NCBI GenBank assembly: GCA_946902875.1 | Contig: OX336340.1 | Span: 4,981,739 to 5,045,738, forward strand | DNA from: Nematopogon swammerdamellus | Taxonomy: Eukaryota > Arthropoda > Insecta > Lepidoptera > Adelidae | Reading direction: 5' to 3' | DNA length: 64,000 nucleotides | Shown: one piece after another, positions 12,001 through 19,799 of the stretch | How the letters are laid out: each line of letters opens with the position of its first letter | Position numbering within the stretch: position 1 is the stretch's first letter | Position numbers and translations under genes: made by a program | The notes under the pieces: model-generated | Databases searched by the model: none | What the model saw: only the letters and a program-made list of their open reading frames with translations | Told to the model about the DNA's origin: nothing

Positions 12001-13102
12001 ACGCTGGGTGCGGTCAGAACTTGGATGGGTGACCGTTGACCGTTGGAGGCTGACCGAGGTTCGGATTCCTCGTAAAACTGTAGGTCCCTTCCCTCCTAAT
12101 CTTACTTGGTGGTAGGGTTTAACCCGCCCGGGTTGGTACCACCGCACTAAATGAAACGTCGGTCGAAACGGCTATGTAAATAGTTTGTGTTTTCCGACCA
12201 GTTCAGTGTAGCCGGCACGATCAAAGGGGGAAGCACTGACATGACACCTAGTTCACCCGGTGTTATGGGCTGACATCACGGACGTTGTAGGTGATGTAGC
12301 CAACAGTGTCAGTTTCCATAAAAAAAAAAAGTCCTGACCAGGATTTGAACTTGGAACTCTGGCGTGAGTAAGGCGGCCAACTTTATCAAAAATCAATGCG
12401 GGACATTCTTGGGGATAGGGCGTGTGAGTGTGAAGGACTGAGGGTGTGTCGGAGTACTTACTGAAGTTATCATTTATTTTTAAAATCATATTTCTCAATT
12501 CTGGGTTTTGTTAATGAATGTCATAAAAGTGTTCACAACTGACCATATTAAATTTTACAACAAGCATTGCACGTAACGTATCAACTTTAAATGACAATTT
12601 TTCCGATGTCCATAAGGCATTCATCAACGAAAACACTAGTTCAGTAGGTGCGTTTGTCCCTGGCAAACAAAGAAGTTACTGGACGATGACGAGGCAATTT
12701 TTGAATAACTTAGAAATATGGAAAATGCGGGACATGCGGGACGCATATTAGAAGTTTTGCAGGACTATTTTATTAGTTGTTGCAATGGAGGATTACAACT
12801 GCTATTACAACTGCCTGCTGAAACCGTCCCGGATTCTGCGGGACATGCCAACTTGTGTAAATTTATCCCACAAAAATTTAAGTAAGTCAGACTCTCACCG
12901 GGTGCTGTGTGAAGTCCCAGTCGTAAGTTTTCTGTGACTTGTCATATTGCGATATGTACAGGTACTCCAGCACGGTGTCCCCGGCCAGAGCGATCATTTT
13001 CTTGAGCCCCACCTCGTAGAAGGAACTCGCCACCACGTCCATTTGGACGAGAGTCTCCAGCTTGAACAGCCCTGAGAAATCGAGAGCTTCGACGCCCGAC
13101 AT
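1..13102 (-). CDS. Unrecognised multi-exon gene, 5' part (five exons, runs off left edge)
   Basis: I do not recognise this protein. Five exons on the minus strand join with matching phases: 13102-12899 (starts ATG, 68 codons, donor CCG|GTGAGA), 11789-11565 (75 codons, acceptor TTACAG, donor AGG|GTAAGT), 3976-3854 (41 codons, acceptor TTTCAG, donor CTG|GTAAGT), 1017-849 (169 nt, acceptor TTCCAG, donor ATG|GTAATG, ends phase 1) and 44-1 (acceptor TTCTGCAG, open to the window edge). The phase-1 junction of the last two stays open. The visible ~255 residues are hydrophobic strand-rich segments such as CMCFEPSGTWLLL and DIQMCVDDSLDLLVLL, the look of a beta-propeller N-terminus; that fold is inference only. 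Intron 2 is 7.6 kb and swollen by nested transposons. The next gene (14009, plus) is divergent, about 0.9 kb away. Exon calls are stronger than any functional guess; the start ATG is the first in exon 1 that fits the downstream frame. Confidence 0.72.
95..200 (-). mobile_element. 3' end fragment of a non-LTR retrotransposon (family P)
   Basis: On the minus strand this reads GIRNHRIRP then FHGRR and a stop, followed by the typical tail around GACACCTT. The same C-terminus and tail recur at 30690-30935, 39775-39940, 44795-45015 and 54105-54410 in this window. It is a short dead fragment in the last visible intron of the left-edge gene. Confidence 0.6.
405..690 (+). mobile_element. CR1-like non-LTR retrotransposon 3' fragment
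   Basis: One forward frame reads NRAVEMWNKLPEHVV and FKNRLDK-like sequence, the usual end of CR1-clade ORF2 proteins (R..FF..R.v.WN.LP..vv.a...F). The frame is broken after about 40 codons. Downstream, 676-742 holds a short inverted repeat (CTGGCCAA ... TTGGCCAG) enclosing a sequence often found at the ends of lepidopteran repeats. It sits in the intron before the edge exon of the unrecognised gene. Confidence 0.55.
1510..3830. repeat. Dispersed repeat (family R) copy 1, interrupted
   Basis: 1510-1627 and about 3296-3815 match, in order, one continuous stretch at 27130-27885. Shared landmarks are the CATAATATCT..TCTTGC block, the GCAACACCAATCCATC block and the TGTGATACAAACCA block. In this copy the two halves are separated by about 1.67 kb (1628-3295). 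That insert begins with a CAGGGCC-type sequence, ends in GGGGGCCCTGGGCCC, and encloses the piggyBac-like element at 1922-2986. No coding potential was seen. Confidence 0.5.
1922..2986 (+). mobile_element. piggyBac-like non-autonomous element, copy 1 (unsplit)
   Basis: It starts TTAA-CCTTTTGCCGTTGGAG and ends GAGGCAAAGGGT, so the ends are imperfect inverted repeats (CCTTTTGCC against CCCTTTGCC), with the TTAA target intact on the left and mutated to TATT on the right. It contains two palindromic blocks with CGGCCGATATCGGCCG near 1940-2010. It is nearly identical over its whole length (about 1.06 kb) to 4531-5388 joined to 11043-11253. No transposase frame is visible, so it is non-autonomous. 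TTAA targets and C-rich ends are the piggyBac hallmark. Confidence 0.7.
4050..4400. repeat. Tandem repeat, ~63-bp units
   Basis: Between 4050 and about 4400 a unit containing GGATTGACGGATCAAATATG followed by GACGAAAATTCCTTA is repeated six times with small changes, spaced about 62-64 bp apart. The units are not confidently coding. It lies in intron 2 of the unrecognised gene, just upstream (in + coordinates) of the second piggyBac-like copy. Confidence 0.8.
5955..8846 (-). CDS. CR1-type ORF2: endonuclease and reverse transcriptase
   Basis: 963 residues, uninterrupted. The N-terminal ~225 residues are an apurinic-like endonuclease: NIRSIN at 24, LTECW near 51 (catalytic Glu), LSGDINI near 151, LDHLMI near 194 and ITDHYP near 214. 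The reverse transcriptase follows: NYRPISLLP at 516, NQYGF near 551, FLDLEKAFD at 586, GVPQGSVLGP at 644 and the catalytic FADD box at 676-679, then thumb sequence. There is no zinc knuckle or RNase H. The start chosen is the first ATG; the same frame is open about 40 codons further upstream from a TAA in the middle ORF. It nicks target DNA and primes cDNA synthesis (family knowledge). Likely functional as read. Confidence 0.93.
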   Translation of the reverse strand: MIEEPEDCRCKLNMLAQYKTLTVNIRSINHNFEHLLVLLNRINMEFDVIILTECWINTASYLPKFLDGYFSFHTTKHYNKCDGVIVYINTKHSVIVTEPECLDANCLQIEFTDKTAILAIYRSPSFSVIVNFLNSLHKLLSNMNSFQQLILSGDININICEDSSDQRAESYLCLMAEHGLIPAMLNPTRQSACLDHLMIRSKLTIETAVCQTAITDHYPILACIGNLKDSQKTIKRRLKIVNNTAIAKSLDKYDWGEILKCKCVNSAAFAFIDILQDLIHTHTEIRNLPRSRRNIKRWITPGLIKCLKKRDMLHKQAKKNANDLDLQKKYKCYRNTCDRATAKAKELYMRKDLYMNINNSKKTWEIIKEAADFPIKQNHPPLDLIKNDNLTVNDVNYFFEDVGGSRARRILKSLDKTEEILAKEVEMEQSRSPNTFFMKPTDPSEIKSIISNLNSASAGGWDNISALLLKKTVDLITVPLTFIMNLSMSTGTFPTAFKKGIISPIHKSGDKRLVTNYRPISLLPILSKILEKLVKARITKYMDKYVLISQNQYGFQNGKSTEDAVGDLTDHISRMLDRGERCVGLFLDLEKAFDTVSPKILLKKMEGLGIRGVPLSWFTSYLLDRKQCVRIGDVVSDEVGMGFGVPQGSVLGPILFIIYINDLCNKKLDGCKIFTFADDTALIFSEKTWEKVFKLAESGLRSLKLWLDANLLTLNVKKTKYLAFCINSSTSPGAHRTLQLHSCHNIQSCNCEQIERVKCIRYLGINLDENLCWDTHIACLASRTRSLIYVFKRLRNIADNNLLRTIYFALCQSRLTYCITAWGGAAKSHLIRVERAQRVVLRVMMKKPYRYPTHTMLNEIGVLSVRKLFIEKIIIRSHRMDKFDAPPGRGAHRTRFAHLLAVPCVRTGMAQRYRWFLGPFLYNKVDRIRNIRKLSLPTCKKVIKSRLLAMEYEEVESMLTIMR
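8896..10005 (-). CDS. Third long frame between ORF1 and ORF2, with three 65-residue repeats
   Basis: 369 codons that overlap the last 131 nt of ORF1 in another frame and stop 50 nt before the ORF2 ATG. I recognise no domain. The first ~100 residues are basic with a proline run. From about residue 105, three tandem copies of a ~65-residue unit follow, each with QI(M/T)K, then a CVYILY-like aromatic stretch, TSLS, K(N)(F/S)L and YYSLE. The units are diverged, yet their only length differences (minus 6, plus 6 and plus 3 nt in unit three) are multiples of three, and part of the differences are third-position changes. Each unit also holds a TTATTACAG splice-acceptor-like string. CR1 elements normally have two ORFs, so this is either a real extra protein or a stop-poor minisatellite that kept frame by chance. 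Function unknown. Confidence 0.45.
   Translation of the reverse strand: MSTISNIYFYRRQPSTRGKRSERLKRGGRRISSVDPPPPPPAANRLRFTDEGIFPRIVTYSGTALRALAAATQRCCQRSEQNEARSLAKLCLLPFYKLNALFYRCQIMKVENICVYILYSLETSLSIYKYRFFTTILSKNFLVSYYSLEQISLRTHLSERLLYNTFFSRYQITKLELICVYILYPLGTSLSIGKYMSFTIALPKNFLFVYYSLELSDLCSHFFERTLFNTIFCHDQIMKPENSYIPYNLDTSLSTYKFVLFIIVIPKNSLVCYYYYSLELSLLCALLFKILSQFKIFFRSSSKINVQALPTTQNMAIVKSQSYSLLTLTKVHYLKRASSITLQAPATSLKHTHTPTLFITPIFTSKRRT
9875..10987 (-). CDS. CR1-type ORF1: PHD-like zinc finger and coiled-coil RNA-binding protein
   Basis: 370 residues. Residues 1-56 form a PHD-type C4HC3-like finger (paired Cys at 5-8, 20 and 23, His/Cys at 28-31, Cys pair at 54-55), the usual N-terminus of CR1 ORF1. 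A coiled coil spans roughly 110-185. It is followed by a small nucleic-acid-binding-like segment (EIKGV ... EIIVRF) and a C-terminal KFAWTKNGQIYMKKSE motif common in insect ORF1 proteins. The last ~35 residues are Ala/Arg-rich from a GC-rich repeat. ORF1 proteins coat the element RNA (family knowledge). The start is the only ATG that includes the whole finger, 55 nt from the element 5' end. Confidence 0.85.
   Translation of the reverse strand: MDSGCCQCTNEIFAGEGLTCANCQLVYHFHCAGITEQGFRRMRASVRSAFRGPCCSSDKRSEAKQSPNIDIPTLSLTSGSGLTSPLEDVPKDDAPTVPIGASIIYKLQRDVAKILGNQMDMQKSQKEVKETLDFLSDKFHDIEKELATQKNKIINIENKMSKYDEVSHQLAKLQIENEDLRQDMLSTSVEIKGVSIGQNRSDSQILDQVAKLIGASVLPSEVAAVRRAPGKKPQPEIIVRFVSEEFKVKFLACAKTKGRLNSCEITGETNTGNPVFINQLLTPRRKQLLSRAKKYANENDIKFAWTKNGQIYMKKSEAKENYAHLIKSEYDFEHLFLPKTAINAGKEERAAEARGEENQLRRSAAAAARR
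11043..11540. other. Intron sequence: right end of piggyBac-like element, then unassigned
   Basis: 11043-11253 is the right end of the split piggyBac-like element. From 11254 to the exon at 11565 I see nothing recognisable. Confidence 0.6.
11946..12330 (+). mobile_element. SINE-A, full-length copy with tRNA/5S-like head
   Basis: It begins CAGCCTCGATAGCTCAGTGG, a tRNA box A, then carries TTAAGCAACGCTGGGTGCGG and ACTTGGATGGGTGACCG, which resemble the internal promoter of 5S rRNA genes. The body follows (ACTTGGTGGTAGGG, GGTACCACCGCAC, TTCAGTGTAGCCGGCACGA, GTGTCAGTTTCCAT) and an A-rich tail. It is one of about fifteen full or partial copies in this window and lies in intron 1 of the unrecognised gene. 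Confidence 0.85.
12331..12480 (-). mobile_element. tRNA-like SINE fragment
   Basis: On the minus strand the sequence near 12345 reads AGTTCAAATCCTGGTCAGG, a box B followed by an acceptor-like end, with GATAAAGTTGGCCGCCTTAC upstream resembling a tRNA D-arm. It abuts the A-tail of the SINE-A copy. The 3' boundary is not clear. Confidence 0.4.
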
Positions 13103-14008
13103 TATGAAATATCTACCTATTTGTTTCTTTCGAGCCAAAATTGTTCCAATTCACTTAGGCGCATTGCGCTTATTTTGGACCAGCCTTACAAACACTTCAT
13201 CCTACCTACCTAACTTATGTATGATGGAAACAACATCACAAAATACAGGAAATCGGCTCGCAATGATCAGCGCCTCCTCGCTCTCCAGGTATTTCAAAAA
13301 AAGGAGGAGGTTCTCAATTCGACTGTATTTTTTTTTGTTCTTTAGTTTTTAGATTACTCATTTACTTGACAGATGCTTGTTTGTTTTGTTTGATTGATTT
13401 CTTAAACAGAAACAGACGAAAATGGGTGCTTTCACACGCATTAAATGAAAATTAAACTTGTTCTTCAAGCTCTCCCTCTGTCTTTTAATATGTGTAAGGT
13501 AGAGACAAATCACTAGATCATGGCGAAGTGCATACAATAAGAAACGCAAATGACAGCTAGTCTGGAATCAAGGCAGATCTCTCTCTATCTTATCTCAGGC
13601 GTGTGATAGAGATGGATCTTGTGGCCATAGCATCAGCTGATCAATCACTTGATTGATCAATACATACATCCACCCTCATCTCATCACTCATACATAATAT
13701 GTCATCTCTGCTGAACCATTCTGAACGTACGCCCGCCCGCCCGCCCGGCCGCGGCCCCGGGGCCCTCATTCCATCTTCTATCTATCTAATCCAATAGACG
13801 TACCAACCAACCAATATAAATGTCAAAGGTCCGTGCGTGCGTGCCGCGCGTGCGTCACTCACCTCACTCACACACAGCAAACGTTAGTGGTTATATTCTC
13901 TTCGAGTCTCTCTTGGCCACCGGCTGAGAAAATGTGCGTGTTCATCTGCCGCCTTCGGCATTCCACGAAATTAAACATTATGATGTAAGGCGAATCTGGA
14001 AAGGCGCA
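13103..14008. promoter_or_regulatory. Intergenic region between two divergent genes, putative bidirectional promoter
   Basis: The ATG of the minus-strand gene (13102) and that of SETD4 (14009) face away from each other across about 900 bp. It holds a short GC-rich block at 13735-13765 (four CGCC repeats, then CCGGGGCC), GTGCGTGCGTG runs near 13830 and 13850, and TGATCAATCACTTGATTGATC near 13637, a near-palindrome. No TATA box stands out. That both genes share control elements is inference from the layout. Confidence 0.4.
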
Positions 14009-15373
14009 ATGGGGCGTACAGCGCGGCGCCGAAAGAAGTCGACGCGCGGTTTCAGGCGGCTCGACCACGAGCCCGAGTTGGTGTCCCTGAACGCGTGGCT
14101 CGCAGAGAACGGCACCGAGTGGAACCGCAAGCTCGGCTACGCGGACTTCGAGCGCGTCGGCCGAGGTCTCATCGCCAACCGGACTCTGCATTCCGGGGAG
14201 CTGCTGGTCGATTTACCACTCTCCCTCACCATCAACATCACCACACTACTACTAGACGAGGAATTCGCGCGTATTTTCGTCGGCTGTGGCGAAGAGCTGC
14301 ATCGTACGGTCTCGCTGCAGTCGCTCCTAGCGTTCTACCTAGTCCTCCTAAAGCTTAAGGCATCACATTCCAAGTGGCACGTTTATCTACAGAGCCTACC
14401 TGCAGAGTACACAGTTCCGTACTTCCTCCACGACCAAACGAAAATGAATTTGGAGGGCAGCATTCAGAGTGTCGTGTACAAGCAGGAGGACACCATCAAA
14501 TCTTCCTTTAAAATATTCAGCAACATTCTCAAGAACACGCAGGATCGTAGTGCCACAACGATGTCTTTACGAGAGACATTTTCAGTGGAAGACTACGAGT
14601 GGGCCTACTTCACGGTGAACACGAGGTGTGTGTACATGGACTTGTCGGATATTCTAGAGCTCGGTAGCATCGAAAGCCCGATTCTGAGGCTCATAAAGGA
14701 CAATCCTACGATCGCTCTGTGCCCTTATCTCGACATGATCAACCACAGCTGCAGCGTCAAGACAAAGACAAAACTCGTGCTGAAGGTCGCGGGTGCAACG
14801 CCAGCACCGCTGAAAGACTTGCGCGAGGACGAGCTAGCGAAAATCAGATTTCATCTATACACCATGAACAGAGTTGAGTCCTACAAAGAAGTGTACATTT
14901 GCTACGGAGACAGTCACAATTTAAAACTGGTGACCGAATATGGTTTCTACATTCCATCGAACAACTTAGATTCTGTTAACTTCGAGTTTGAATCGATAAA
15001 AAAGTACTTAAACTCGCAAAACATGAAGCTCTCCCAGGAACAGTGCAGTTTTATCACTGGCCACAACCTCTGTAAAGGCCTGTACATAGACTCTAGCGGT
15101 TTAAGTTTTAATTTTTACGCTCTACTAACAGTGCTGAAGTTATACAACAGTCAGAAGAATGATATGAGCAGAGTTATTTATTCAACAGACGAAATGGGAA
15201 GCGGTAGGGGAAGTCTCAGTGACCTGATAATGCCGTTAGTGAATGAGAGGATCTCGGAAATAGAGGAATGCATTGCCAAAGTCAAGGATGTACAAAGTGA
15301 TAGTACAAATTTGACAAACTGTCTCAATCTTATGCAGCGTTACGTATTTATATTAAAGTCTATACAGAAATAA
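14009..15373 (+). CDS. SETD4: SETD4-type SET-domain protein methyltransferase
   Basis: 454 residues in one uninterrupted exon. Members of this family (SETD3/SETD4/Rubisco LSMT) transfer methyl groups from S-adenosylmethionine to lysine or histidine residues of proteins. Visible motifs, numbered from the chosen Met: GRGL near 51, NTRCVY at 204-209, the SET core INHSC at 244-248 and CYGDSHN at 298-304 followed by EYGF, then a C-terminal helical LSMT substrate-binding region. The start at 14009 is preferred over 13934 because MGRTARRRKK matches the basic N-terminus of vertebrate SETD4 and has a good context (GCGCAATGG); the longer version would add 25 unlikely residues. It is head to head with the left-edge gene and convergent with POLR2L. 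AATAAA overlaps the stop codon (15369-15374), probably too close to be the poly(A) signal. The intronless state hints at a retroposed or intron-lost copy, but the frame is intact. Confidence 0.9.
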   Translation: MGRTARRRKKSTRGFRRLDHEPELVSLNAWLAENGTEWNRKLGYADFERVGRGLIANRTLHSGELLVDLPLSLTINITTLLLDEEFARIFVGCGEELHRTVSLQSLLAFYLVLLKLKASHSKWHVYLQSLPAEYTVPYFLHDQTKMNLEGSIQSVVYKQEDTIKSSFKIFSNILKNTQDRSATTMSLRETFSVEDYEWAYFTVNTRCVYMDLSDILELGSIESPILRLIKDNPTIALCPYLDMINHSCSVKTKTKLVLKVAGATPAPLKDLREDELAKIRFHLYTMNRVESYKEVYICYGDSHNLKLVTEYGFYIPSNNLDSVNFEFESIKKYLNSQNMKLSQEQCSFITGHNLCKGLYIDSSGLSFNFYALLTVLKLYNSQKNDMSRVIYSTDEMGSGRGSLSDLIMPLVNERISEIEECIAKVKDVQSDSTNLTNCLNLMQRYVFILKSIQK

Positions 15374-15665
15374 AACTTATTTTAGAATGTTATCGTTTTA
15401 TTTTCAAAATCACTACTATACTAATATAATAATGCAGAGCCTTGATTATACATAATTTTTCATTCATATAACATTAAACAATAGGTGCGTTCTAGTGACT
15501 TACAAGTGACGACTGGCTATGTAAAAATCACTCTAAGCACGCTCTGTCGAAAACCTGCCTTTGTCTATTTCACATTGATAGAGATAGACAGGTGTTCACC
15601 AGTGCTGAGAACTCGGTAAATACTTCCTTCATAGTCCCACATTGTAGGACCCTAGAGTTTTAGGA
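15374..15665. other. SETD4 3' flank
   Basis: AT-rich sequence with the likely 3' untranslated region. No clear upstream poly(A) signal beyond AATAAA at the stop codon, and nothing else recognised. Confidence 0.4.
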
Positions 15666-15667
15666 GG

Positions 15668-15906
15668 CCGTTTAGGGTTCGGCCACACAACCAAATGTAT
15701 CACCAACTGAAGTGTTGAGTTGGGTGGTGCTACGTTATGGTAGCATGCATATGTTAGTACGCAGTAATATAGCATAATAAATTAATCACTCAGATTGTTG
15801 GCCGATAACTATGCGTTATCAAGGCAGCAGTCTCGCGCACTCTATGGAGCGCAGACATCTGCTCCGGCACGTGGTTGTGCAAATTATGATTAGTTGGTAA
15901 ACAAAT
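15668..15906 (+). repeat. Dispersed repeat (family Q) copy 1
   Basis: The blocks ATGTATCACCAACTGAA, GTTGAGTTG, GGAGCGCAGACAT.TGCTCCGG and GCAAATTATGATTAGTTGGT recur in the same order at 63674-63870. Related GTTGAGTTGG/ACTCAACAGTTTAGTTGG pieces lie at 16335-16410. This suggests an interspersed element with GTTGAGT-rich ends. It is non-coding. Confidence 0.55.
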
Positions 15907-16015
15907 CCATTAAATTGCCGATCGAAAAGTCGACCGTGTGCGCATCGCTATAGGCGCTCATACACTTTATGAAGTTGTACAACTTTTCATTGAGTCGTGG
16001 AGTCGGTGCCGGGTG

Positions 16016-16325
16016 TGGATTAGTAGACGACTACACAGATCGAAATTTGCTGGTATGCTTATTGTGTAGGCCGAATTGAGAGATGAATTATAGTGAAGGA
16101 ATTGTTTGCCGCAAATGTGTAGTTTCGGAGAAAACAATTTTTTAAAAACATATTTTTAATACAAAATTTATTTTCGAAATATTTTTTTTTTTTTTAAATG
16201 CACCAAAACATTTATTTTGAATAGGAATTTATGCAAAAACGACATGCGCCGCCTCAACATTAGGTGGCAAACAATTCTTTCACTATAATTTCATCTCTCA
16301 ATTCGGCCTACACTACTACTAATCC
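16016..16325. repeat. Inverted-repeat (MITE-like) element
   Basis: GTGTAGGCCGAATTGAGAGA at 16064 is answered by its reverse complement ending at 16313; the arms are about 48 bp with few mismatches and continue outward to GGATTAGTAG/CTACTAATCC. The core is AT-rich with a T-tract. It lies between SETD4 and POLR2L. No target duplication could be fixed. Confidence 0.65.
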
Positions 16326-16612
16326 GGTGTAATCTCGGTGCCAACTAAACGGTTGAGTTGGAGTCGTGATTTTGGAAGTTTTAGTTTTTTACGACTCAAC
16401 AGTTTAGTTGGATAAGAAATGGTCGTCTGCCCGAGCCCTTACTTTGCAACTGCCATTGAAAGCATAGTGTTGTGTAGTGTATGTAGCACGAGTGCTTGCG
16501 CTGTTGACTTTATAGCTAAGTTTAGAACTGCAAAGTTGTGTGGCGCGTGGCCGAGCATGAAGACTGGAACCGTTCGGACATGACAGCACGGTAGTTTTGA
16601 GGTTATGTCAAA

Positions 16613-17100
<488 letters not shown>

Positions 17101-17104
17101 AGAA

Positions 17105-17560
17105 AATATTGTCATGCCGAAAGCTATTCACAGTGATGGCCGGAATATAATCCTAAAAGTAAAATAGTTTTTGAAGAGGATCCTCGACAACAAGCGGCAA
17201 TAATTCCATTTCATCAGATTTACAAAAGAATATAAACTGGCACAGGTTAGTGTTGCCAGTTGTAAACCAAATTTTTCCCACATAACAGATACATTTTAAT
17301 TTGATGCTTTGTGATTGGTTGAATTTTCAAGTGTAAGAAAGGCCTCATTTCCAAAATTGTTAAGGAAAAGAACGCTGCAGAAGAAACACGTACAAAAATC
17401 ACAATAGCTGGTAAAATAAGACAAAGAAAAATGGTTTTATTCATGTTGATTGATTTGACCGTGGGGTCATCTGAAGAAAAGTTGACGAAGTTTGTTCGGT
17501 GAGAAAAGAAATACCGACCATTCGTAAGCTTCTGGATGTACTAGAAAAATAAGGAAAAAC
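17105..17560 (+). pseudogene. Decayed DNA transposon remnant
   Basis: Broken forward frames: from about 17498, VRKEIPTIRKLLDVLEK then a stop; upstream, a basic KIVKEKNAAEETR-like stretch. The first resembles the IRRKVHEFY..KEIPT..KLL motif of a widespread insect IS630/Tc1-like transposase. Several stops and frame changes show that it is dead. The rest of the region to 17760 gives no long frame. Confidence 0.4.
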
Positions 17561-17759
17561 ACAATATAAATAACTGCTTGGAGAGCCAGATATTCGCAAG
17601 AAAAAAATTGGTTGTCTGTAAAGTCGGTTTACGGACGATAGTTTTACGTGATGACGTGGAATAATCGTAGTACATAGAGCAAAGATCAGTAATTCTATTT
17701 CCAGTAGAAGGATTAATCATCTTGTGACTGGCCATCAATAAACTTCTGTTGTCTGATCT

Positions 17760-18448
17760 TGACAGTTTTACTTCTTAAGACGTTTCCATGGTAACTTTGA
17801 CTATACCGATTGTGCCTCTCTATCGCTTGTTACGCGCTCTCGCTTGCACACACAGGCTCAGATGGAACGTGACACTTTTTCGTGTGTGCAGCCGGTGTTC
17901 ATCAATTTATAAGACGTGACGTCATCACGTCAAAAAGAAAAAAAAACTGATCCAAAACAATATGCCTGGGGTGTGGCCTATTGATCACGACTATCATAAT
18001 ACGTGTACAACTGAAATCGCAGCGAAATCAAGTGACCATACTTATTGTAAACCAGGATTTGAATAAAAACAATCATTTTTGAGTACATACTCATTTTTCA
18101 CATTGAAATTGTATCCTCTATTTCATTATTTACGAAATCCTCTATTTTTTTTATACCAATACAGTTATTTTTATCACTCACATGCATAGTTTTCATAACA
18201 AGTAATAAAATCTATGGTTGAGGCCTATGTTCAGCAGTGGACGTCTTTTGTGGCTGATAGATAATTGTAGCAAAATAGCTATTCCACATAGTCAACGACA
18301 TATTACCACATATTACGTGAAATATCTTGACTTAGGGCCCGACCACATCACCACGGCGCGGCGGCGCCGCCGCCGCCGTCACCGCCCTGGCGCGGTGCGG
18401 CGCCGCGCCGTGACAACACCGTAGTAGTAGTAAAGTTCCGGTGCAATC
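17760..18448. other. Intergenic, mostly unassigned
   Basis: Contains GACGTGACGTCATCACGTC near 17915 (palindromic CRE-like), a fragment at 18215-18245 matching the last bases of RTE-like elements (GGCCTATGTTCAGCAGTGG), and a GC-rich hairpin-prone block GCGGCGCCGCCGCCG at 18350-18415. No gene seen. Confidence 0.4.
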
Positions 18449-19023
18449 GTGAATACCGCCGTTTTATTTGATGTTACACTCTCGAACCGTCCATCTACTA
18501 CAGTCCGCGCGCGAGCTCCGAGGAATCGGTATTTGTGGAAATTAATTTATTATAGAATTTGTATAGAATTTTAATATTATACATTTGTATAATATTACTC
18601 GCCTAGTATAGTATAATCATTACAAAATGTGAAACCCGTCCGGGTTGGTACCACCGCACTGAATGAAAGGTCGGTCCAAACGGCAAATATAAATAGTTTG
18701 TGTTTTCCGTCCAGTTCAGTGTAGCCGGCACGACCGAAGGGAAGGCTGACGTGGCACCAAGTTCACCCGGTGGTTTGGGCTGACATCACGGATGTTGTAG
18801 GTAGATGATGTAGCAAACCGTGTCAGTTTCCATAAAAAAAAAAATCTCCATAAAAATTCTATACAAATTCTATAATAAATTAATTTCCACAAATACCGAT
18901 TCCTCGGAGCTCGCGCACGGACTGTAAGAATATCAATAAATCAGTATCAATATTGTTTGCACAAAGCAACATACGAACTGAAGTGTTCGAGAATGAAACA
19001 TCAAATAAAACGGGGACATTCAC
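18449..19023. mobile_element. Inverted-repeat element with a nested SINE-A
   Basis: GTGAATACCGCCGTTTTATT at 18449 and its near reverse complement ending at 19023 bound the element; a second pair of matching arms (18505-18575 and 18848-18925) continues inward. Without the SINE (18630-18844) it would be about 360 bp. It is non-coding and probably a MITE. Confidence 0.7.
18630..18844 (+). mobile_element. SINE-A, 5'-truncated copy
   Basis: It starts within the body (CCCGTCCGGGTTGGTACCACC) and runs to GTGTCAGTTTCCATAAAAAA. It is inserted in the loop of the inverted-repeat element at 18449-19023. Confidence 0.8.
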
Positions 19024-19506
19024 AATACTGGCAACAATGAAACGATGGCAGCGCACCACTCAGTTCACAGATAACTTGGTCGGTCTGTAATGCTGTTTTG
19101 ATTCCGTTGTTGTACTCGTTGTCAAACATCGATGACATCGATGTTGTCAAACGAACGACAATGGAAGGTCGTTTGTTGTTGTTGTTGTTGTTGTTGCTGA
19201 TATATTCTTTTTTTTTAGATTAATTCGTCTCCTCCCGAAACAGGCAAAACTCATTAGAGTATACAGCCAATTCTGTTGTAGCTTTTAACGTCTGTAGTAT
19301 AAGTTCTCACACCGCGAGAACCACAAAAATATATATTTTTAATTACAACGACGACGCGACAAACTTCCGCCGTCCGCTATGTGAGTTGTGAGCTGCTGAT
19401 ATATTCGTCTTTGAGAGGAAGGAAAAGGTGAGGGACCATATAGCTTATTCAACATTTTCATTCATTTATAAATATTTGGTTTTATATATTTTGTATATCT
19501 TTTATA

Positions 19507-19790
19507 TACAGGGTGTTCGGCACATCGACCGACAAATTTTTTTTCTAGGTAAGTGGGGTCATTTGCAACGTTTTAACACATGATACGTGGTATAAAGATA
19601 CGATTTTATTTCTTTATTTATGAAAATTACCAAAATCCCAGTTTTAAAGCATTGTATCGTTTTTATTTATAGATGAAATTCTGTTTAGTGCCCAAGGCCT
19701 CAGCAACGTCGCGCTGATAGCGGCCGGCTCCCAGCATTCCCACTGCTCGTAAAATCTCCTCCCTGGTCAAATGACGTTGCGCCATAGTGT
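19507..19790 (-). pseudogene. Tc1/mariner-like transposase remnant
   Basis: On the minus strand from ATG at 19785, about 38 codons read MAQRHLTREEILRAVGML then GRYQRDVAEALG, the N-terminal helix-turn-helix of Tc1/mariner transposases, before a stop. At 19508 the plus strand shows TACAGGGTGTTCGGC, a common terminal sequence of such elements. The rest of the transposase is missing. Confidence 0.6.
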
Positions 19791-19799
19791 CTGAAGTAT

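Noticed and set aside
18350..18424. CpG island or promoter at the GC-rich block
   Set aside because: No gene start nearby; the GGCGCCGCCGCCG runs are short, hairpin-prone and sit among repeats.
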